A DNA stretch of 64,000 nt, from NCBI GenBank assembly GCA_025331565.1, contig JAFREQ010000012.1, positions 12,886,501-12,950,500 on the forward strand. The letters are read 5' to 3'. A model generated the notes under the pieces. It saw only the letters and a list, made by a program, of their open reading frames with translations, did no database searches and had not been told where the DNA came from. Below, piece by piece: positions 47,751-58,990 of this stretch; the first letter of the stretch is position 1, and the number at the start of each line of letters is the position of its first letter. This DNA is from Holacanthus passer. Its lineage: Eukaryota; Chordata; Actinopteri; Pomacanthidae. The position numbers and the translations under genes were made by a program.

Positions 47751-50700
47751 TGTTGTAAAAGACAGCTGAGCTGGCATTTTATGGAAAGTAGCTGAATATG
47801 ACAGCTAAGTAATATTTGCTTCTTTAGATAAACCAGAAATGTTTCAAGTCATCATCTACAGTATATTCACAATCCACCAGCACCAGAGAATGAAATACAC
47901 TTGCATGAAAATCCCTGCACCCTTTATTTTCTTTAGGAATTCAACGTCTTACAGTTTGTAATAATATTGTCCAAATATAAAGTTTTATGTACAAAATAAA
48001 ATGCACAGAATTCTTTATTTATTATTGTCTTTTTTTATTTAAAAAAATCACAAATCCACTCTTACTCCAGACATCTAATATTCTTCTTCCCAAATAAACA
48101 TCATTTGTTAAATTTCAAGTTCTTGGAGTTTATATAATATTTTCCAAATGTGTAAAAGAAAATGTGTTTTTCAGACACAGCAGGCAGTGAAAAAGCTCTA
48201 TAAACCCTCTGCACACTACCTGCTCAGCACCAAATGGCAGACAGACGCAGCAACGAGCTGGTGAACATAATGTAGCATTTAGCAGCTAAAGAGAGAGATA
48301 TTTTCCTCAGGAGTTGGTGGACACCAAAAACAGAGCTAAAAGCAGAGTGAATCTTAGACTTAAATTTATCAGCTGGATATAAGCACGATATTTTATGCAG
48401 GTTTAAAAACATTAACATTTTTTTTTAATGTTTTTGTTGTTTTTATTTCTCAGTCACAATCACAGCTCTCTTCAAAACTAACTTCCGGATGGATTTCCCC
48501 TTTGACCTGCAGGAACTGCCTGCATTCGCAATAATAGGGTGAGGACATTTGTGATTACATTTGTGCCTTCTGTGTGTGTGTGTAGAATATAATCAGGAAA
48601 GTGTATGTACTGTAAAGTAAGTTTTAAAAATAAAAGTACTCACTGCAAAAAAGAGCTCTTGTGATAGTACTATTTACACTGTAGAATATCATTAGATTTT
48701 ACCATCGTAGTTGGTTGAGGTGGAGCTCATTTTCATTTCAATGATTATTTTCATTATGGATTAATCTGGTGATTATTCTCTCCATTATTTGATTTATTGT
48801 TTGGTTTGTAAAAATTAAAACAATTGAACTAATTAAAAGGAAAAGTTATCAGTTATCAAAATATTTTCAATTTAGTAGTTCTTAATTGTTTCAGATGTAC
48901 TTGTGTATATGTCATATGTTTTAAATGCACAGATCTTAATTTGTAAAGTAACCAGTAACTAAAGCTATCAAATAAATGTAGTGAGGTAAAAAGTACTTAC
49001 TTCCCTCTGAAATGGAGTGGAGTAGAAATAGAAAGCGACATGAAGAGAAACACTTAGCTAAAGTACCTCAAGTTTGTACAGCCCTTGAGTAAATGTACTT
49101 AATGTCATTCCACCACTGGGATAAGAAATAGTTATAACTGTGATATATTCTCCCCGATACATTTCGTGCCAATACAGTATTTAATGCAGTAAGAACAAGT
49201 TGTTTCTCATGTTGCAGGATCTCATGTGGCTTCCTGGGAGCGTTCTTTGTCTACCTGAACAGACAGGTGGTTCTTTTCATGAGAAGACCAACGGCACTCA
49301 CACGCTTCCTAACCAAACAGTGAGATCCCAACACACAAACACACACACAAAAAGGACCCTCCTGCTGTAGATTAATGAACCACTCAGCTCTAAAACTACA
49401 GTCATTCTGGTAGCAGACGCTGTTCTGAGAAGCTCAAACCATTTGCACATTCAAATCCAATTCCTCTTAATGTATCTCAGCTCCACTCTCCGAACTCATC
49501 AGTCTCACAACACTGGCTAGGACAGCAGCAAAGCCTTAACAACCTTTCAGCCAGTTATTCACTCAATGTGGAGATTCACTTATCCTCTGAGACTCAGCAG
49601 TCAGGGAACATTAGTCTCCACCATTAGAGAGAGGCGAGCAGCAGCACCAGGAGCTTTACAATCAGTGGCGGTACACACTCGTACTGAGACAGTTATTTCT
49701 GTTACAAGCATCACTTATTTTGCCATGTTGGAGGTTTCTGAGAATAGAAGGTGTCTTCCTGTTAATGGTGTGCGTGTGTGTGTGCGCGTGTCCAGTCGAT
49801 TGATCTATCCAGGTGCAGTGACTCTGATCATCGCCACCTTCACGTTTCCTCCTGGATTTGGACAGTTTATGGCTGGAGAGGTTAGACTGAATCAATATCA
49901 CGCTCTCTGACTTCTTTTTAATGTGTGTCCACTAAAATATATGATATTGTTTGAAAAGGTATGGACTGTAGATCATATGGTTTTGTCATGTGCTGTATAT
50001 GGAACCAAAGAAAGAAAGAAATAATTCGAATTTCACCAGCAATTTAAAGAGTAACTTCAAGATTTTTATACATCAGAGTCTGTTTACAGGTCTTAGGGAC
50101 CACTGCATATGTGAACAAAGTTGTAGGAAATTGCCTGTTGGACACAAGTCTGATCAATTCCCTGTGAAATTGTACAATTTGAAATTGAAATTCTGTATTA
50201 AGGTGTTTAGTTGTTCATAAGATTCTTACAGGGGTTTTTGCTTCCATAGCCAAAGAGAGACATGATAACATACAAACTAGGGAGAGAGGATAGAAGTCAT
50301 GAGGCTGAATCTCCTGGGGGACGAGGATCAAGATCCAAACGTCTGGATGAGACACAAACAGACAGGAGAGAGGTTCTTGGACCAAGAAAGGTGAAGGAGG
50401 AGGAAACTAGAGAGAGAAGAAGAGAGAAAGAGACACAGCTTGGCAGCTTATGGCAAACAGAAACAAATCACAACAGAGGATAGAGAAATGCAGTGTTTAT
50501 CAAACGTTTACAGTTTGTTGATTTCTCGTCAGCAGGACAAACATGGATTACAAATACTAGAGTTAAGAGATTCACTGAGACTGAGACCGACCCACTTAAA
50601 GCAAAGTGGTAACAGGTGCGAGGCCTGGACTTACCAAAGAATAAGCACTAATTGAAAGCAAAGACATGGGTTTTAAATTTGGATTAAAAAGGCCTCAACA

Positions 50701-53700
50701 GAGTCAGATTGCCTCACGTTAGCTTTCCAGATGAAGGGGGCACAATAGAAAAAGGTCCTGCAGCCAACTGACTTCTGTTTAACTCTGGGAACAGACAGGA
50801 GCCCGGTATTATGAGAGCGTAATGCACAAGATGGGATATAAAGTTTAATGAGGTCAGACAGGTATGTACCATTTTGTAGGTCATCAGAAGCACCTTAAGG
50901 TCTGATCTGACATGAATAGGGAGCCAATGAAGTGAAGCTAAGATTGTTGTAATATGATCACGTTCTCTGTTTTAGTAAAGATTCTGGCTGCAGTGTTTTG
51001 AACTACTTGAAGGCTGCTAGAATGTGGCAAACCAGACAATAAATAATGACAATAATCAAGTTTGGATGAAACAAAGGCGTGAATTCAGGTCTCTGCATCA
51101 GCCATGAACAGAAAAGACCTAATTTTAGTTATGTTGCATAAGTGAAAAAATGCCATCTGTGTCTTTTTTTTAACGTGCTGATCAGAAGAGAGGGCAGCAT
51201 GAGATATAACACCAAGACTCTTGGCTGTTAAACTTTGAGCTGTCACACAGTTGTCAAGAGCTACTGTTACTTGATCAAACTGGTGTTCATGTCAAGCGAG
51301 TGTCTCAGTTTTACTATAATTTCAGAGCAGGAAATTACATGACATCCAATTTTTTTGTCCTCTCTGGCAGCTGATGCCCAGGGAGTGTATCAACTCCCTG
51401 TTTGATAATTTCACCTGGACCAAAATCTCGGGATCTCCTGCTCCGCCTGGCCTGGGTCGCTCATCTGCATGGCTCCACCCACACGTCAGCGTCTTTGTCA
51501 TCCTCCTCCTCTTCTGCATCATGAAGGTATCTCTCCCTCCTGCTGTGTTCAGTACGTGTTACCTTGAAATATGTGTGATAGCATGAAAAACCCCTGGGAT
51601 TGGTCTCGATCCCACCTTGATCCTGTTTTTGTGCTGCAGTTCTGGATGTCAGCAGTTTCCACCACGATGCCCATCCCCTCGGGTGCCTTTATGCCAGTGT
51701 TCATATTAGGTAAGAGGATTTTGTAATGCGAGTGCAGTATCTCCTGCTGAGCTTCAGTTCAATTTGTCTTTACCAGCGTGTCTTATCTCTCTCCTCAAGG
51801 AGCTGCTTTCGGTCGGCTTGTAGGAGAGATCATGGCCACTCTTTTCCCCAATGGAATCCTGTTTGATGGGATAGTCTACCGCATCCTGCCAGGAGGTTAC
51901 GCTGTCATTGGTCAGTCTCCTAGTCTTAGTGCTGTACTCAGGTTCCCATAGACCTTGAGACTTATTAAAGATTTGAATAGAATGTCTGGACATCTGTCTT
52001 TCCTGGCATTTAAACTTTTCTTCCTCCAGTTCAAATATGTTTTGTTTTTTTTTTTTGCATTTTCATTTGACCTGGTAGCATCTTTGGTCAAAATGAGGCC
52101 TCTGTGCAGTTAAATATTGAATGTGACTTTGTAATCTTACCCCAAAACATTTGAATTTTCTCAAATTAAACCCTTAAAATCATTGAAAGTGTTCAGTGTT
52201 GAAGCCCCGCTTTGTGTTTCACCACAAAAGTGAATGGATTTGACCTTACCTGGGTGTTATTTTGAGTACACTTCACTGCTTTTTGCCCAATATGTGCTGG
52301 GGTACGCTCCAGTACCCCGACCCTCCACATAATAGGCAGGTTAGAAAATTAATGACAGATGTATATTTTTAATACTTTACACTTTGATTTCTGCCTTCCA
52401 AGGACTTCCAAGGACTTTCCCGTTAACGTTTCTATTTTACTACATTATAAAAAGTACAGCCTCTCAAACCCAGATTGGATCTTTTTAGGAAGAGAGGAAT
52501 CAGATGGAGGAAAAACAATTTACCCTTATCACATATCCTCCCCTCTGCTTTCCACCAGGCGCAGCTGCGATGACGGGAGCCGTCACACACACGGTTTCCA
52601 CTGCAGTAATCTGCTTCGAGCTGACCGGTCAAATCTCCCACATCCTGCCCATGATGGTGGCGGTCATCCTAGCAAACATGGTGGCCCAGGGTCTGCAGCC
52701 TTCTCTCTATGACTCCATCATCCAGGTGAAGAAGCTGCCCTACCTGCCTGAGCTGGCCCTCGGGCATATCAGGTACACTTAAAGCAACGAGAACCCTTAT
52801 TTTGTGTGCATGTTTTCTTTACATCTGTCATTGTAAGACAAAAAGTATTATTATGTATCTCTGTATCTCCAGCAAGTATAACATCTTTGTGGAGGACATC
52901 ATGGTGCGCAAAGTGAAGTTCCTGTCTTCTCATTCTACCTATCGGGAACTGAACCACCTGCTTGAGACCACAACTCTGAAAACTATCCCCCTGGTCGACT
53001 CTAAAGGTCAAGTGACTTAACAGATATCAATACCTGTCAGATATAATGTGTTATTTAGTTCAGTGGTGCTGGTAGGTGGATTTTTTTAGCCTTTGGCCAG
53101 AGCCAATTTTGCTGTTTCCTAAGCTAAGCTAAACCCCTGCTGGCTGTAGCTTAGTATCTAACGCTCAGACCTGAGAGTGGTATCAGTGGTATCTTCTTAT
53201 CTAACTCCCAGCAAGAACGCAAATAAAAGTGTTTCCCAAAATGTTAAACTATTCCTTTAACACTTCTCTCTGCAGAGTCCATGATTCTTCTGGGCTCCAT
53301 CGAGAGGACAGAGCTTCAAGCCGTCTTTGACTGGTGGCTCTCGCCAGAGAGGCGAGTCTTTGAAAGAGGTCAGAGCTCACCAGGCCAGGGCTCCAAAGTC
53401 AGCTGGGAGTCCTTCACCTTTGTGGATGAGGAGGGCGGAGAAGAGGGTGCAGACAAGGTGGAACAACCAAACTATAACTCCCAGGATGTACAACCCCAAT
53501 TCCCAAAAAGTTGGGACGCTGTCTGACATGTTCATAAAAACAGAATTTGATGGTTTGATGGTTTGCAAATTATTTAAACCTTATTTTAAATTGAAAATAG
53601 AGCAAAGACAACATACCAAATGTTGAAACTGAAAAATCTTACTGTTTTATGAAAAAATTGTCCTCATTTTAAATTTGATACCAGCAGCACATTTCAAAAA

Positions 53701-56585
53701 AGTTTTCAAATCTGTTCAAATTTGTTTTTATCAACGGATAAAGTGGAATTGGGGTTGTAGTTTAGCTTGTTAGCTTAAAACATGCATGATGCAGTCCCTA
53801 ACCCCGTTGTTCCCACAGACTGCTCCAGTACAGGAAGAATGTAATGGGCCCATCCCATCTCCCAAACCTCAGGAGCCTTCCACCAACCACACAGGCTCAG
53901 GTAACATGACATTTCCACTGCACATGAAGGCAAGTCCATCCATCAGATGTCGCTTCCTGTCTCCCTTTACATGTGTTGCCATATCACGTCCTCAGACAAG
54001 CGCAAGCTGCCATCTGTCAGGAGGACACTTCAGAGACTCTTCTCCTCCACGTCTTCGTCAGGCCAGACTGAAACTCAGGTACGTTGCTAAGCTTAACCTC
54101 ACATACTCATCACATTGACCCCAAAAGCTCAAAGTGCATTGCTGATCTACTGTCGAGTTGGCAGTGACAGCTGAGACAGGGGCATCACTCCAACATGGCA
54201 GCTCGAGCAAACCTCGCTAACGTGATGGGAGGGTGTGACATGATGCATACATAAAGGAGTTGACGTGTTGTGCAGTAGGTGATGACATAAAACCACTAGG
54301 GGTCATCTTATCATCATCAGTATAGCTTTTTCAAACTGGCTGACTGCCCATCCATCTGTCCCTCAATCTTTCTGTCTCCCCTAACCCTAATCCTCAGGAG
54401 ACCACAGCCCCTCCATTGACTGACACCATGTCCCCAGAGGAGGTACCGTACCTTATTGATTCAGCTGCCACGCAGCCAACAATGAGACAATCAAACCATC
54501 CAAATGAACAATTACAAATCTATACACTCAGAGTCCATCTCTCTGACTTGTGATGCAGATCAAAGCCTGGGAAGAAGAAGAGCTGGACAAACCGGTCGAT
54601 ATGGAGCAGATACGTATAGACCCCTCCCCGTTTCAGCTGGTGGAAAGAACGTCTCTGCACAAGGTGTTCACAGCAGCACCTGGACGTCATGTCCCCACGT
54701 GCGAAGATCACATACAGACACTGATTGTTCATTATAAGTCATATACAAGTGCCATTTCATTTCCAAGCAGCAGATTTAGAAAGTGATAGCTTGGCGTGTT
54801 GGATAATGTGCTTCGTTTTCATACTTTAAACAAACAAACATGTTAGATCTAGACTGATTGAGCTCCACATGAAAACCTCTTATTTGTTTGAATGGAGCCA
54901 GTCCATTAACACAGTTGGGGAGATGAGGCAGGGGGCTCCAGAAATATAATGCAGGGCCACCCAGCAAAAGTTCACGAACTAGGCTCAACTTTTACTGCAT
55001 GTTTTTTTTTTTTTTTTAAGTAGTTGCTGTAGTTTCATATCTAGTATACAAACATGGGACGATATCAGTCTTCTCATTTAACTCTGAGCAAGAAAGTTAA
55101 TAAAAGTATTTCTCAAAATGTTAATTTAACACACATGACAGTGCTAATATTCACATGTACGCTTATTTATTTTTCTAATTAAATTTGTCTTTGTTCTGTT
55201 TGTATTTTCCTAGAAGGAGCTTTTGAAAGTCTGAGAAAATGAACCTGATTATGTCTTCAGCTTGAGCTCAGAGACTACACATTTTTAACAGAATGGGCAG
55301 GGAGGGTCTAATGAAGGATTTGCATCATGGGAAAGGATTTTGGAAGTTGGCCAATACTAGACACTAAAAGTGAAGATGTTGGTTTGAAGTTCTGTCTCTT
55401 GTGAGCCCCCCAGCTTATGGAAGTGCAATACTAAATCACTGGAATGCTCCTTCAAGGTTTTTGTTATGTCTTATGGACGGTCAGTGAGGACAGAAAACTA
55501 AGGATTTTACTAAACAGCTCACTGCAGATGGTTCTCTGTCCATATAACCATAAAGCTTTGAATCCTGAATCTTTAATTTCATGCTGTGACTCATGCTTAG
55601 TAGCAAAGCCATATATTTCCTCTTTCACTGCGTAGAAATTGTTTACGAGGAACAGTGCAGCCATGCAGGAGAACGAGTGTCACACTACAATACGTTTAAC
55701 ACTGGCTTATGTCCTCCTCTCTTTTAATTCTCAGACCCACACTCTATTCTCTCTGCTGGGACTCAGTCACGCCTATGTCACCAGTATTGGAAAGCTGGTG
55801 GGTGTCGTGGCACTGAAAGAGGTAAAGTCACTTTTTTTTTTTTTCGTCTTCATTTTTTTCTTTCTGTGCCTGTTTTTGTCACCTCTCTTGGTTTGATCGT
55901 GTAATGTGGCATGACAGCGAGATGTGATGATCTCACAATGTGGGCAGTTGTTCTGTCACAGGGTGCATCATGCTTAACGCTCTGATTCATGCGGTTATTC
56001 TACAAACCCGCCCCCCCACTCATCTCCCTGGATGTTCTCTTTAGTGATCCAGCATTCTGACTTCAGCAGGTTTATTTGCTTTTTGTGTTGCCTCTGCGTT
56101 TGTTTCACCCTCTTTCTCTCTTCTAACAGTTACAGAAAGCTATTGAGGGCTCAACCCGCAGCGGGGTGAGACTTCGTCCCCCTCTGGCCAGCTTCAGAGA
56201 TGCCAGCAGGAAAACCAAGAAGCACCCGCCTCCCTCGTCCACCCCTTCCTCCCCCACTCGGGACAGGGACCTGTGGGGGGAGGGGAGCAGGAGGGAGGGG
56301 GAGCTGGTGAGGAAGGAGTCCAAGGAGGATTCCAGAGCGAAGGCATCGTCTTCCAGAGGAGCTCCCGGGTGTGGTGCTGATTCCTCCTCACCCAGCGGCG
56401 CGGCGTGCATCGGTGCCACCACAAGAGGAGCTGACGATTCTTCACATGAGCCAGCGACCCCCTCTACCTCCTCCCCTACCTCACCTTCACCCCCTGCCTC
56501 CCCTGTGTTACCCACCAGCCCTGTCCTCACACTGTCCTCCCTGCAGGAGGAGAGGGAGAGCGAGGAGTCAGATGAACCCATATAG
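29395..56585 (+). CDS. clcn1: Skeletal-muscle chloride channel ClC-1
   Basis: Dimeric voltage-gated chloride channel that sets the muscle resting conductance. Exons: 29395-29445, 40789-41011, 42953-43084, 43249-43377, 43575-43708, 44120-44197, 46247-46325 (7b; alternative 7a at 45189-45267), 47564-47689, 48454-48538, 49218-49319, 49796-49880, 51371-51526, 51640-51709, 51800-51910, 52559-52772, 52873-53006, 53276-53457, 53819-53900, 53996-54078, 54398-54442, 54559-54663, 55735-55821, 56130-56585. All phases agree: 2949 nt, 982 aa (human 988, also 23 exons as I recall). Chloride-path motifs: GSGIPE (about 178), GKEGPFVH with gating Glu223, and GAFMP (475-479). CBS1 lies about 600-650 and CBS2 about 790-840. 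FGTPLGG and the CBS linker favour ClC-1 over ClC-2; MAADASQRKALRYQQTL-LYGEY resembles the ClC-2 N-terminus. The start is the first ATG in frame with the strong exon 1 donor. Exon 2 is histidine-rich. Paralogue a or b is undecided. Confidence 0.94.
30638..30660 (+). repeat. (GT)n microsatellite
   Basis: About ten GT units in clcn1 intron 1. Confidence 0.8.
31893..31926 (+). repeat. (TG)n microsatellite
   Basis: About 17 uninterrupted TG units in clcn1 intron 1. Confidence 0.93.
33100..33302. mobile_element. Inverted-repeat MITE-like element, copy B
   Basis: The best-preserved of three copies (203 bp). The left end ACATTTTGTCATGTCATAGC is the imperfect inverse of the right end GCTATGACAAGTCAAAATGT; both continue inward as CAGGAA-type and TTCCTG-type sequence. 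Inside are GGGCCCTGGTATTAAGCATG and TTGGCTCAC, shared with copies at 11624 and 13849. No open frame. Confidence 0.65.
33548..33665. repeat. Fish repeat remnant (TCCATCCATTTTCTA type)
   Basis: CAATCCATCCATTTTCTAGC, then GGTTGGAGTGTATCCCAGCA and AACACCCTGTACAGGACACC match, in order, a widespread teleost repeat that I recognise. Only this stretch remains. Confidence 0.6.
34735..34941 (+). other. Possible alternative first exon of clcn1
   Basis: An open frame (ATG at 34735, another ATG at 34888) runs to ATCAGTTCCTG|GTAAGG after 34941, a strong donor. It ends in phase 0, which is what exon 2 at 40789 needs. The 18-residue product from the inner ATG (MRERINTFETVLNIDQFL) resembles no ClC N-terminus that I know, so this is a candidate only. 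Confidence 0.2.
35335..35361 (+). repeat. (GT)n microsatellite
   Basis: About 13 GT units in clcn1 intron 1. Confidence 0.9.
35513..35581 (+). repeat. Long (CA)n microsatellite
   Basis: About 34 uninterrupted CA units, the longest simple repeat in the window. Likely highly polymorphic. Confidence 0.96.
36640..36800. repeat. AT-rich dispersed repeat remnant
   Basis: CAAATCCTCACATTTGAGAA, then TTGGAGCTAGTGAATCTTTG, then GATCAATTAATGAAATAGTT. Same family as 9040-9235 and 48745-48850. Old, no clear ends. Confidence 0.45.
41012..42952 (+). other. clcn1 intron 2
   Basis: Contains AAGTACT-rich hAT-like copy 6 at about 41560-41966 (landmarks AAAATATGATGCATTTTTAT, TTAGCTCCAACATGACC and TTTTACTTTTACTTAAGTAG) with a local AT microsatellite at 41740-41795. 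The rest is unremarkable; the open frame at 42220-42576 has no homology that I recognise. Confidence 0.55.
44430..44700. repeat. Fish repeat remnant (GCTAACATG type)
   Basis: In clcn1 intron 6. CAGTTCACCACTTTGGTGCA, then GTTGGATGGATTGCCATCAA, then TTAGCATGCTGACTTTAGC. A degraded, reverse-oriented copy of a common teleost repeat; a second copy lies at about 57225-57785. Confidence 0.6.
45189..45267 (+). CDS. clcn1: clcn1 exon 7a, alternative (ClC-2-like) cassette
   Basis: A 79-nt open exon with an acceptor (CCCCAG at 45183-45188) after a long pyrimidine tract and a GC donor (GGAG|GCAAGT). It starts in phase 0 after exon 6 and ends in phase 1, matching exon 8. It encodes NGTHNQDLLV-CACAVGVATCFAAPVG and completes the final Gly with exon 8. 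This aligns without gaps to exon 7b (13 of 27 residues identical) and keeps the ClC core AVGV..CF..P.GG. The FAAP form is the one found in ClC-2. Being open, in phase and conserved in sense, it is a real alternative exon and not a cryptic splice site. Position and length match mammalian CLCN1 exon 7a as I recall it. Confidence 0.82.
45268..45301 (+). promoter_or_regulatory. clcn1: YGCY cluster at the exon 7a donor
   Basis: Directly after the GC donor are TGCT (45281), TGCC (45286), TGCT (45294) and CGCT (45298); TGCT (45251), TGCC (45254) and TGCC (45227) lie within the exon. YGCY is the Muscleblind-like (MBNL) binding motif. The density is visible; MBNL control is inferred by analogy with mammalian exon 7a. 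Confidence 0.4.
46247..46325 (+). CDS. clcn1: clcn1 exon 7b, canonical (ClC-1-like) cassette
   Basis: A 79-nt exon, acceptor GTCAGTAG at 46239-46246, donor GGAG|GTACTG. It encodes [26 protein letters not shown] plus the shared final Gly. This is the ordinary vertebrate ClC-1 version ([21 protein letters not shown] is nearly invariant in ClC-1). Same length and phases as exon 7a. It is included in the 982-aa model. Confidence 0.93.
47361..47563 (+). repeat. (CT)n and 200-base pyrimidine tract before clcn1 exon 8
   Basis: About 22 CT units (47363-47406) pass into almost unbroken C/T sequence up to the exon 8 acceptor at 47563. Confidence 0.9.
47710..47748 (+). repeat. (CA)n microsatellite after clcn1 exon 8 donor
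   Basis: About 18 CA units starting some 20 bases after the exon 8 donor (47690). CA repeats in this position are known hnRNP L splicing elements in other genes. Confidence 0.92.
48595..49118. mobile_element. AAGTACT-rich hAT-like element, copy 7, with nested repeat
   Basis: In clcn1 intron 9. It ends TTGAGTAAATGTACTT ... CCACCACTG at 49118, the usual family terminus. An AT-rich repeat remnant (about 48745-48850) interrupts it, so the two inserted at different times. Confidence 0.6.
49881..51370 (+). other. clcn1 intron 11 with an old repeat
   Basis: 50640-51290 resembles a long dispersed teleost repeat (TTTCCAGATGAAGGGGGCAC, CTTCTGTTTAACTCTGGGAA, GGAGCCAATGAAGTGAAGC, GCTGCAGTGTTTTGAACTAC in that order). 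I cannot assign a class and see no protein. The purine-rich stretch at 50270-50480 has no coding homology. Confidence 0.45.
51911..52558 (+). other. clcn1 intron 14
   Basis: A 648-base intron with a T run at 52045-52057. No exon or recognised repeat. Confidence 0.55.
53050..53262. repeat. Fish repeat remnant (AACTATTCCTTTAA type)
   Basis: In clcn1 intron 16. GAGAGTGGTATCAGTGGTAT, CTTATCTAACTCCCAGCAAG and CAAAATGTTAAACTATTCC. A second fragment of the same family is at about 55000-55130 in intron 21. Confidence 0.6.
53489..53759. mobile_element. CAACCCCAATTCC-type MITE with TA duplication
   Basis: Terminal inverted repeats CAACCCCAATTCC (from 53491) and GGAATTGGGGTTG (to 53757) are bounded by TA on both sides (53489-53490 and 53758-53759). 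At 267 bp between the TAs with no open frame, it fits a Tc1/mariner-like non-autonomous element common in teleosts. It begins 32 bases after the clcn1 exon 17 donor. Confidence 0.8.
54664..55734 (+). other. clcn1 intron 21
   Basis: Includes a T run (55004-55018) and the fish-repeat fragment at about 55000-55130. No further exon is recognised. Confidence 0.5.
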
Positions 56586-58990
56586 ACTGTGGTTTAAGAA
56601 AAAAGACTTTTACCTTCTTTTGATTTCACTCGTTTTCCCCAGAGACAGAGCTGCCATCTCGGTGGGGCTCCCACAGACACTCAGCTCTCAGCGAGCAGGA
56701 TGAGCTGGTGCACACTCAGCTCCTGGAACTTGTAGAACAGCATATATTTTTTCTACTCTTATGACAATCTCACTTTTTCACTCAAAATCTCAGGTGCCTT
56801 CCTGTGTCTATTGAACTGCAGACAGACAAACATGTTCCCTCCTACATGTACACTGATATTCAATGTTGATCCATATCTTGGAAATGTTGAATGTAGCTGT
56901 ACATCATATATAAATGTCTGTTAATTTCATTAAGTACCTTTGATCAAACATTAACTGACAGCAATGAATTGTATGATAATGAAATAATATATTGATGAAG
57001 ACTTAATTAATTTGATCTAGAGGTCAAAGAGATCATGCATTTAAAGTTTATTGATTGAGGTTAATTTTAAATTATAACTTACATTGATCATATATTTGCT
57101 GTATGGTAAATATTCAAATCATTATTACCATTCTGTAATTTTTAAAGATAATAAATATTAAAATTGTCAACTAGCTTATTTTAATTATTTACAATAAAAA
57201 TGTTGATTGGAAGAGAAACTACAGTCATGCCAGCCGCTCTGTGACACTGTGTTTAGGCGCAACATCAGTGACTTGAGCTAAATGCTAGAATCAGTGTGCT
57301 AACATGATGTTTAGCAGCTATAATGTTTGCGATGCGACATCATTCATCAAGGTATTGCAGTGGCCAATCAAATTCATGCACACATTCCTGGTAGCTTACT
57401 TTGTAACATGAATGCTGTATTTCTGTTGTTAAGCCTGCGATCGTGACGAAAGTTTTTCTTTCTAGAGTCGTAAAATCCTCTGTGAGTTTTATAAACCACA
57501 GTGTAATGTTCTGGCATCTGACAAGCCTTCAAATTCACACATCTGTTTCTCAAAGAGACCTCAGTGATATTTGATTTCACACCTATACCTGAGGCAATAC
57601 ATCCCACCAGTGCAGCCCCTTGTGTTCTGTTTTTAGCCTGAACCTCTGCTTAATAAAATAACAACTAATAATAAGTTATACATTATAATTTATCTTGAAG
57701 TGGACATGAACATACCAAATTTCATGGCAATCCATCCAAAGATTGTTGTGATATTTCAGTCTGCAGTAGTGGCAGTCAGACATGCTGCTAGTGTGGGTAA
57801 AAGAAATCACTATATCAATGATAGTCAGTGATAATGTTCCAGCGTTCAGGCTTGAATAGAGCATATAAACATTTTTTGTGCTGTGAAGGTCAACAGTGTG
57901 TTTCAGTCTTTGATTCCTATGTGAGCTTGAACAAATAAGCAACGGGTCCCTATAGAGGAGGCCTGTCTCTGAGAATTTGCCATTAATATTCTTCTGGCAT
58001 AAAATCCCTGATAAAGACTGGGGAGGAATGTTTTTGGAAAAGCATGACAGGCTGGATTACACTTCTGCCAGGTCCTTGGTGACTGCTGTTTTGTCTAACA
58101 AGCATCGGTGAGCTCAGCCGCCAAACCTGGTTAAAGGAAGACATATAACATGTGTTAAGGCCTCAGACAGAAACATGTGAGAATCTAATTATTTACACCC
58201 TGGAAAAGATATCCACACATGTGCACAAGAAATGCCATTTGTTGGTTTGTTTATTTGCTCTTTCTCCACCAGAGGAAAAGAAGAGGAGACAGGTAAAGGA
58301 ACCGGAGGGGGAGGTGGGGGTTGGTGTAGGAGGTTCTGTCGTGCAGGAAAAAGAAGGGAAAGGAAGAGAAATGGGAAGAAAGAGAGAGAGCAGAAGAGGA
58401 GAGAGAGGGTGGGAACCACGTGGAAGAACCGTCCTGTGACAACCATCCATCGAGCATGCATAGGTGTGAGTGTCATGAGTGTACACTGGTATCACCAGTC
58501 ACACTGCCTCATTTCAAACAAATCCAATTTTATACAGACTTTTACAGAAGCCATCAAATTTTTTTACAGCGTTTTTTTTACAGCGGTTACGTTTTTTTTG
58601 CCACACATTTCCAAATTATACTGTATGTTACATGTCTGATTGCCTTTAAATCCCCTTTGGTTGATGTGGAAACTTGTATTGTTTTTTTTTATTATTATTT
58701 TCAGGCAGTGATTCTTCCAACAAGACAGCAGACAACTTACTGTACACTGACAGACAGACGAACAGACAGACACAAATATACAGAACAGATACAAAGAGAT
58801 AGAAAGAGAGAGAAGGAGAAAGGCAGAGGACCAGAAGCAGATTTTTGAACATCATGCCTGCAGACAAGTTACTGTAACTGTTGGAAGATGGCAGTAGAAT
58901 TATACAAAAAGAGGAACTCAATTGCAAACCGGTCGGTTAACAAAGATGTGATCAGTAAACCTTAACATCCACAGAAATATATTTGGCTTC
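56586..58990 (+). other. clcn1 3' UTR and convergent intergenic spacer
   Basis: Plus-strand AATAAA at 57193-57198 is the best candidate clcn1 polyadenylation signal (about 610 bases after the stop); another is near 57652. A fish-repeat remnant lies at about 57225-57785. 58265-58415 is purine-rich (GA and G runs). Open frames across the purine tract are compositional. No gene is supported. Confidence 0.45.
57225..57785. repeat. Fish repeat remnant (GCTAACATG type), second copy
   Basis: CTCTGTGACACTGTGTTTAG, TTGAGCTAAATGCTAGAATC, ATGTTTAGCAGCTATAATGT and ACCAAATTTCATGGCAATCC occur in the family order, interrupted by unrelated sequence. Confidence 0.6.

Noticed and set aside
56123..56581. 152-residue minus-strand open frame
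   Set aside because: Exact antisense shadow of clcn1 exon 23, which is GC-rich and low in complexity.
29395..56585. The chloride channel as clcn2
   Set aside because: The N-terminus and exon 7a look ClC-2-like, but exon 7b (DILTVGC...FGTPLGG), the sequence after the channel (KKLPYLPEL, KYNIFVEDIMVRKVKF) and the linkage to casp2 and fam131b fit ClC-1.
58152..58848. Lys/Glu/Arg-rich and Ser/Pro-rich open frames on both strands
   Set aside because: They follow the purine-rich tract at 58265-58415, have no splice context or homology, and lie between two convergent genes.
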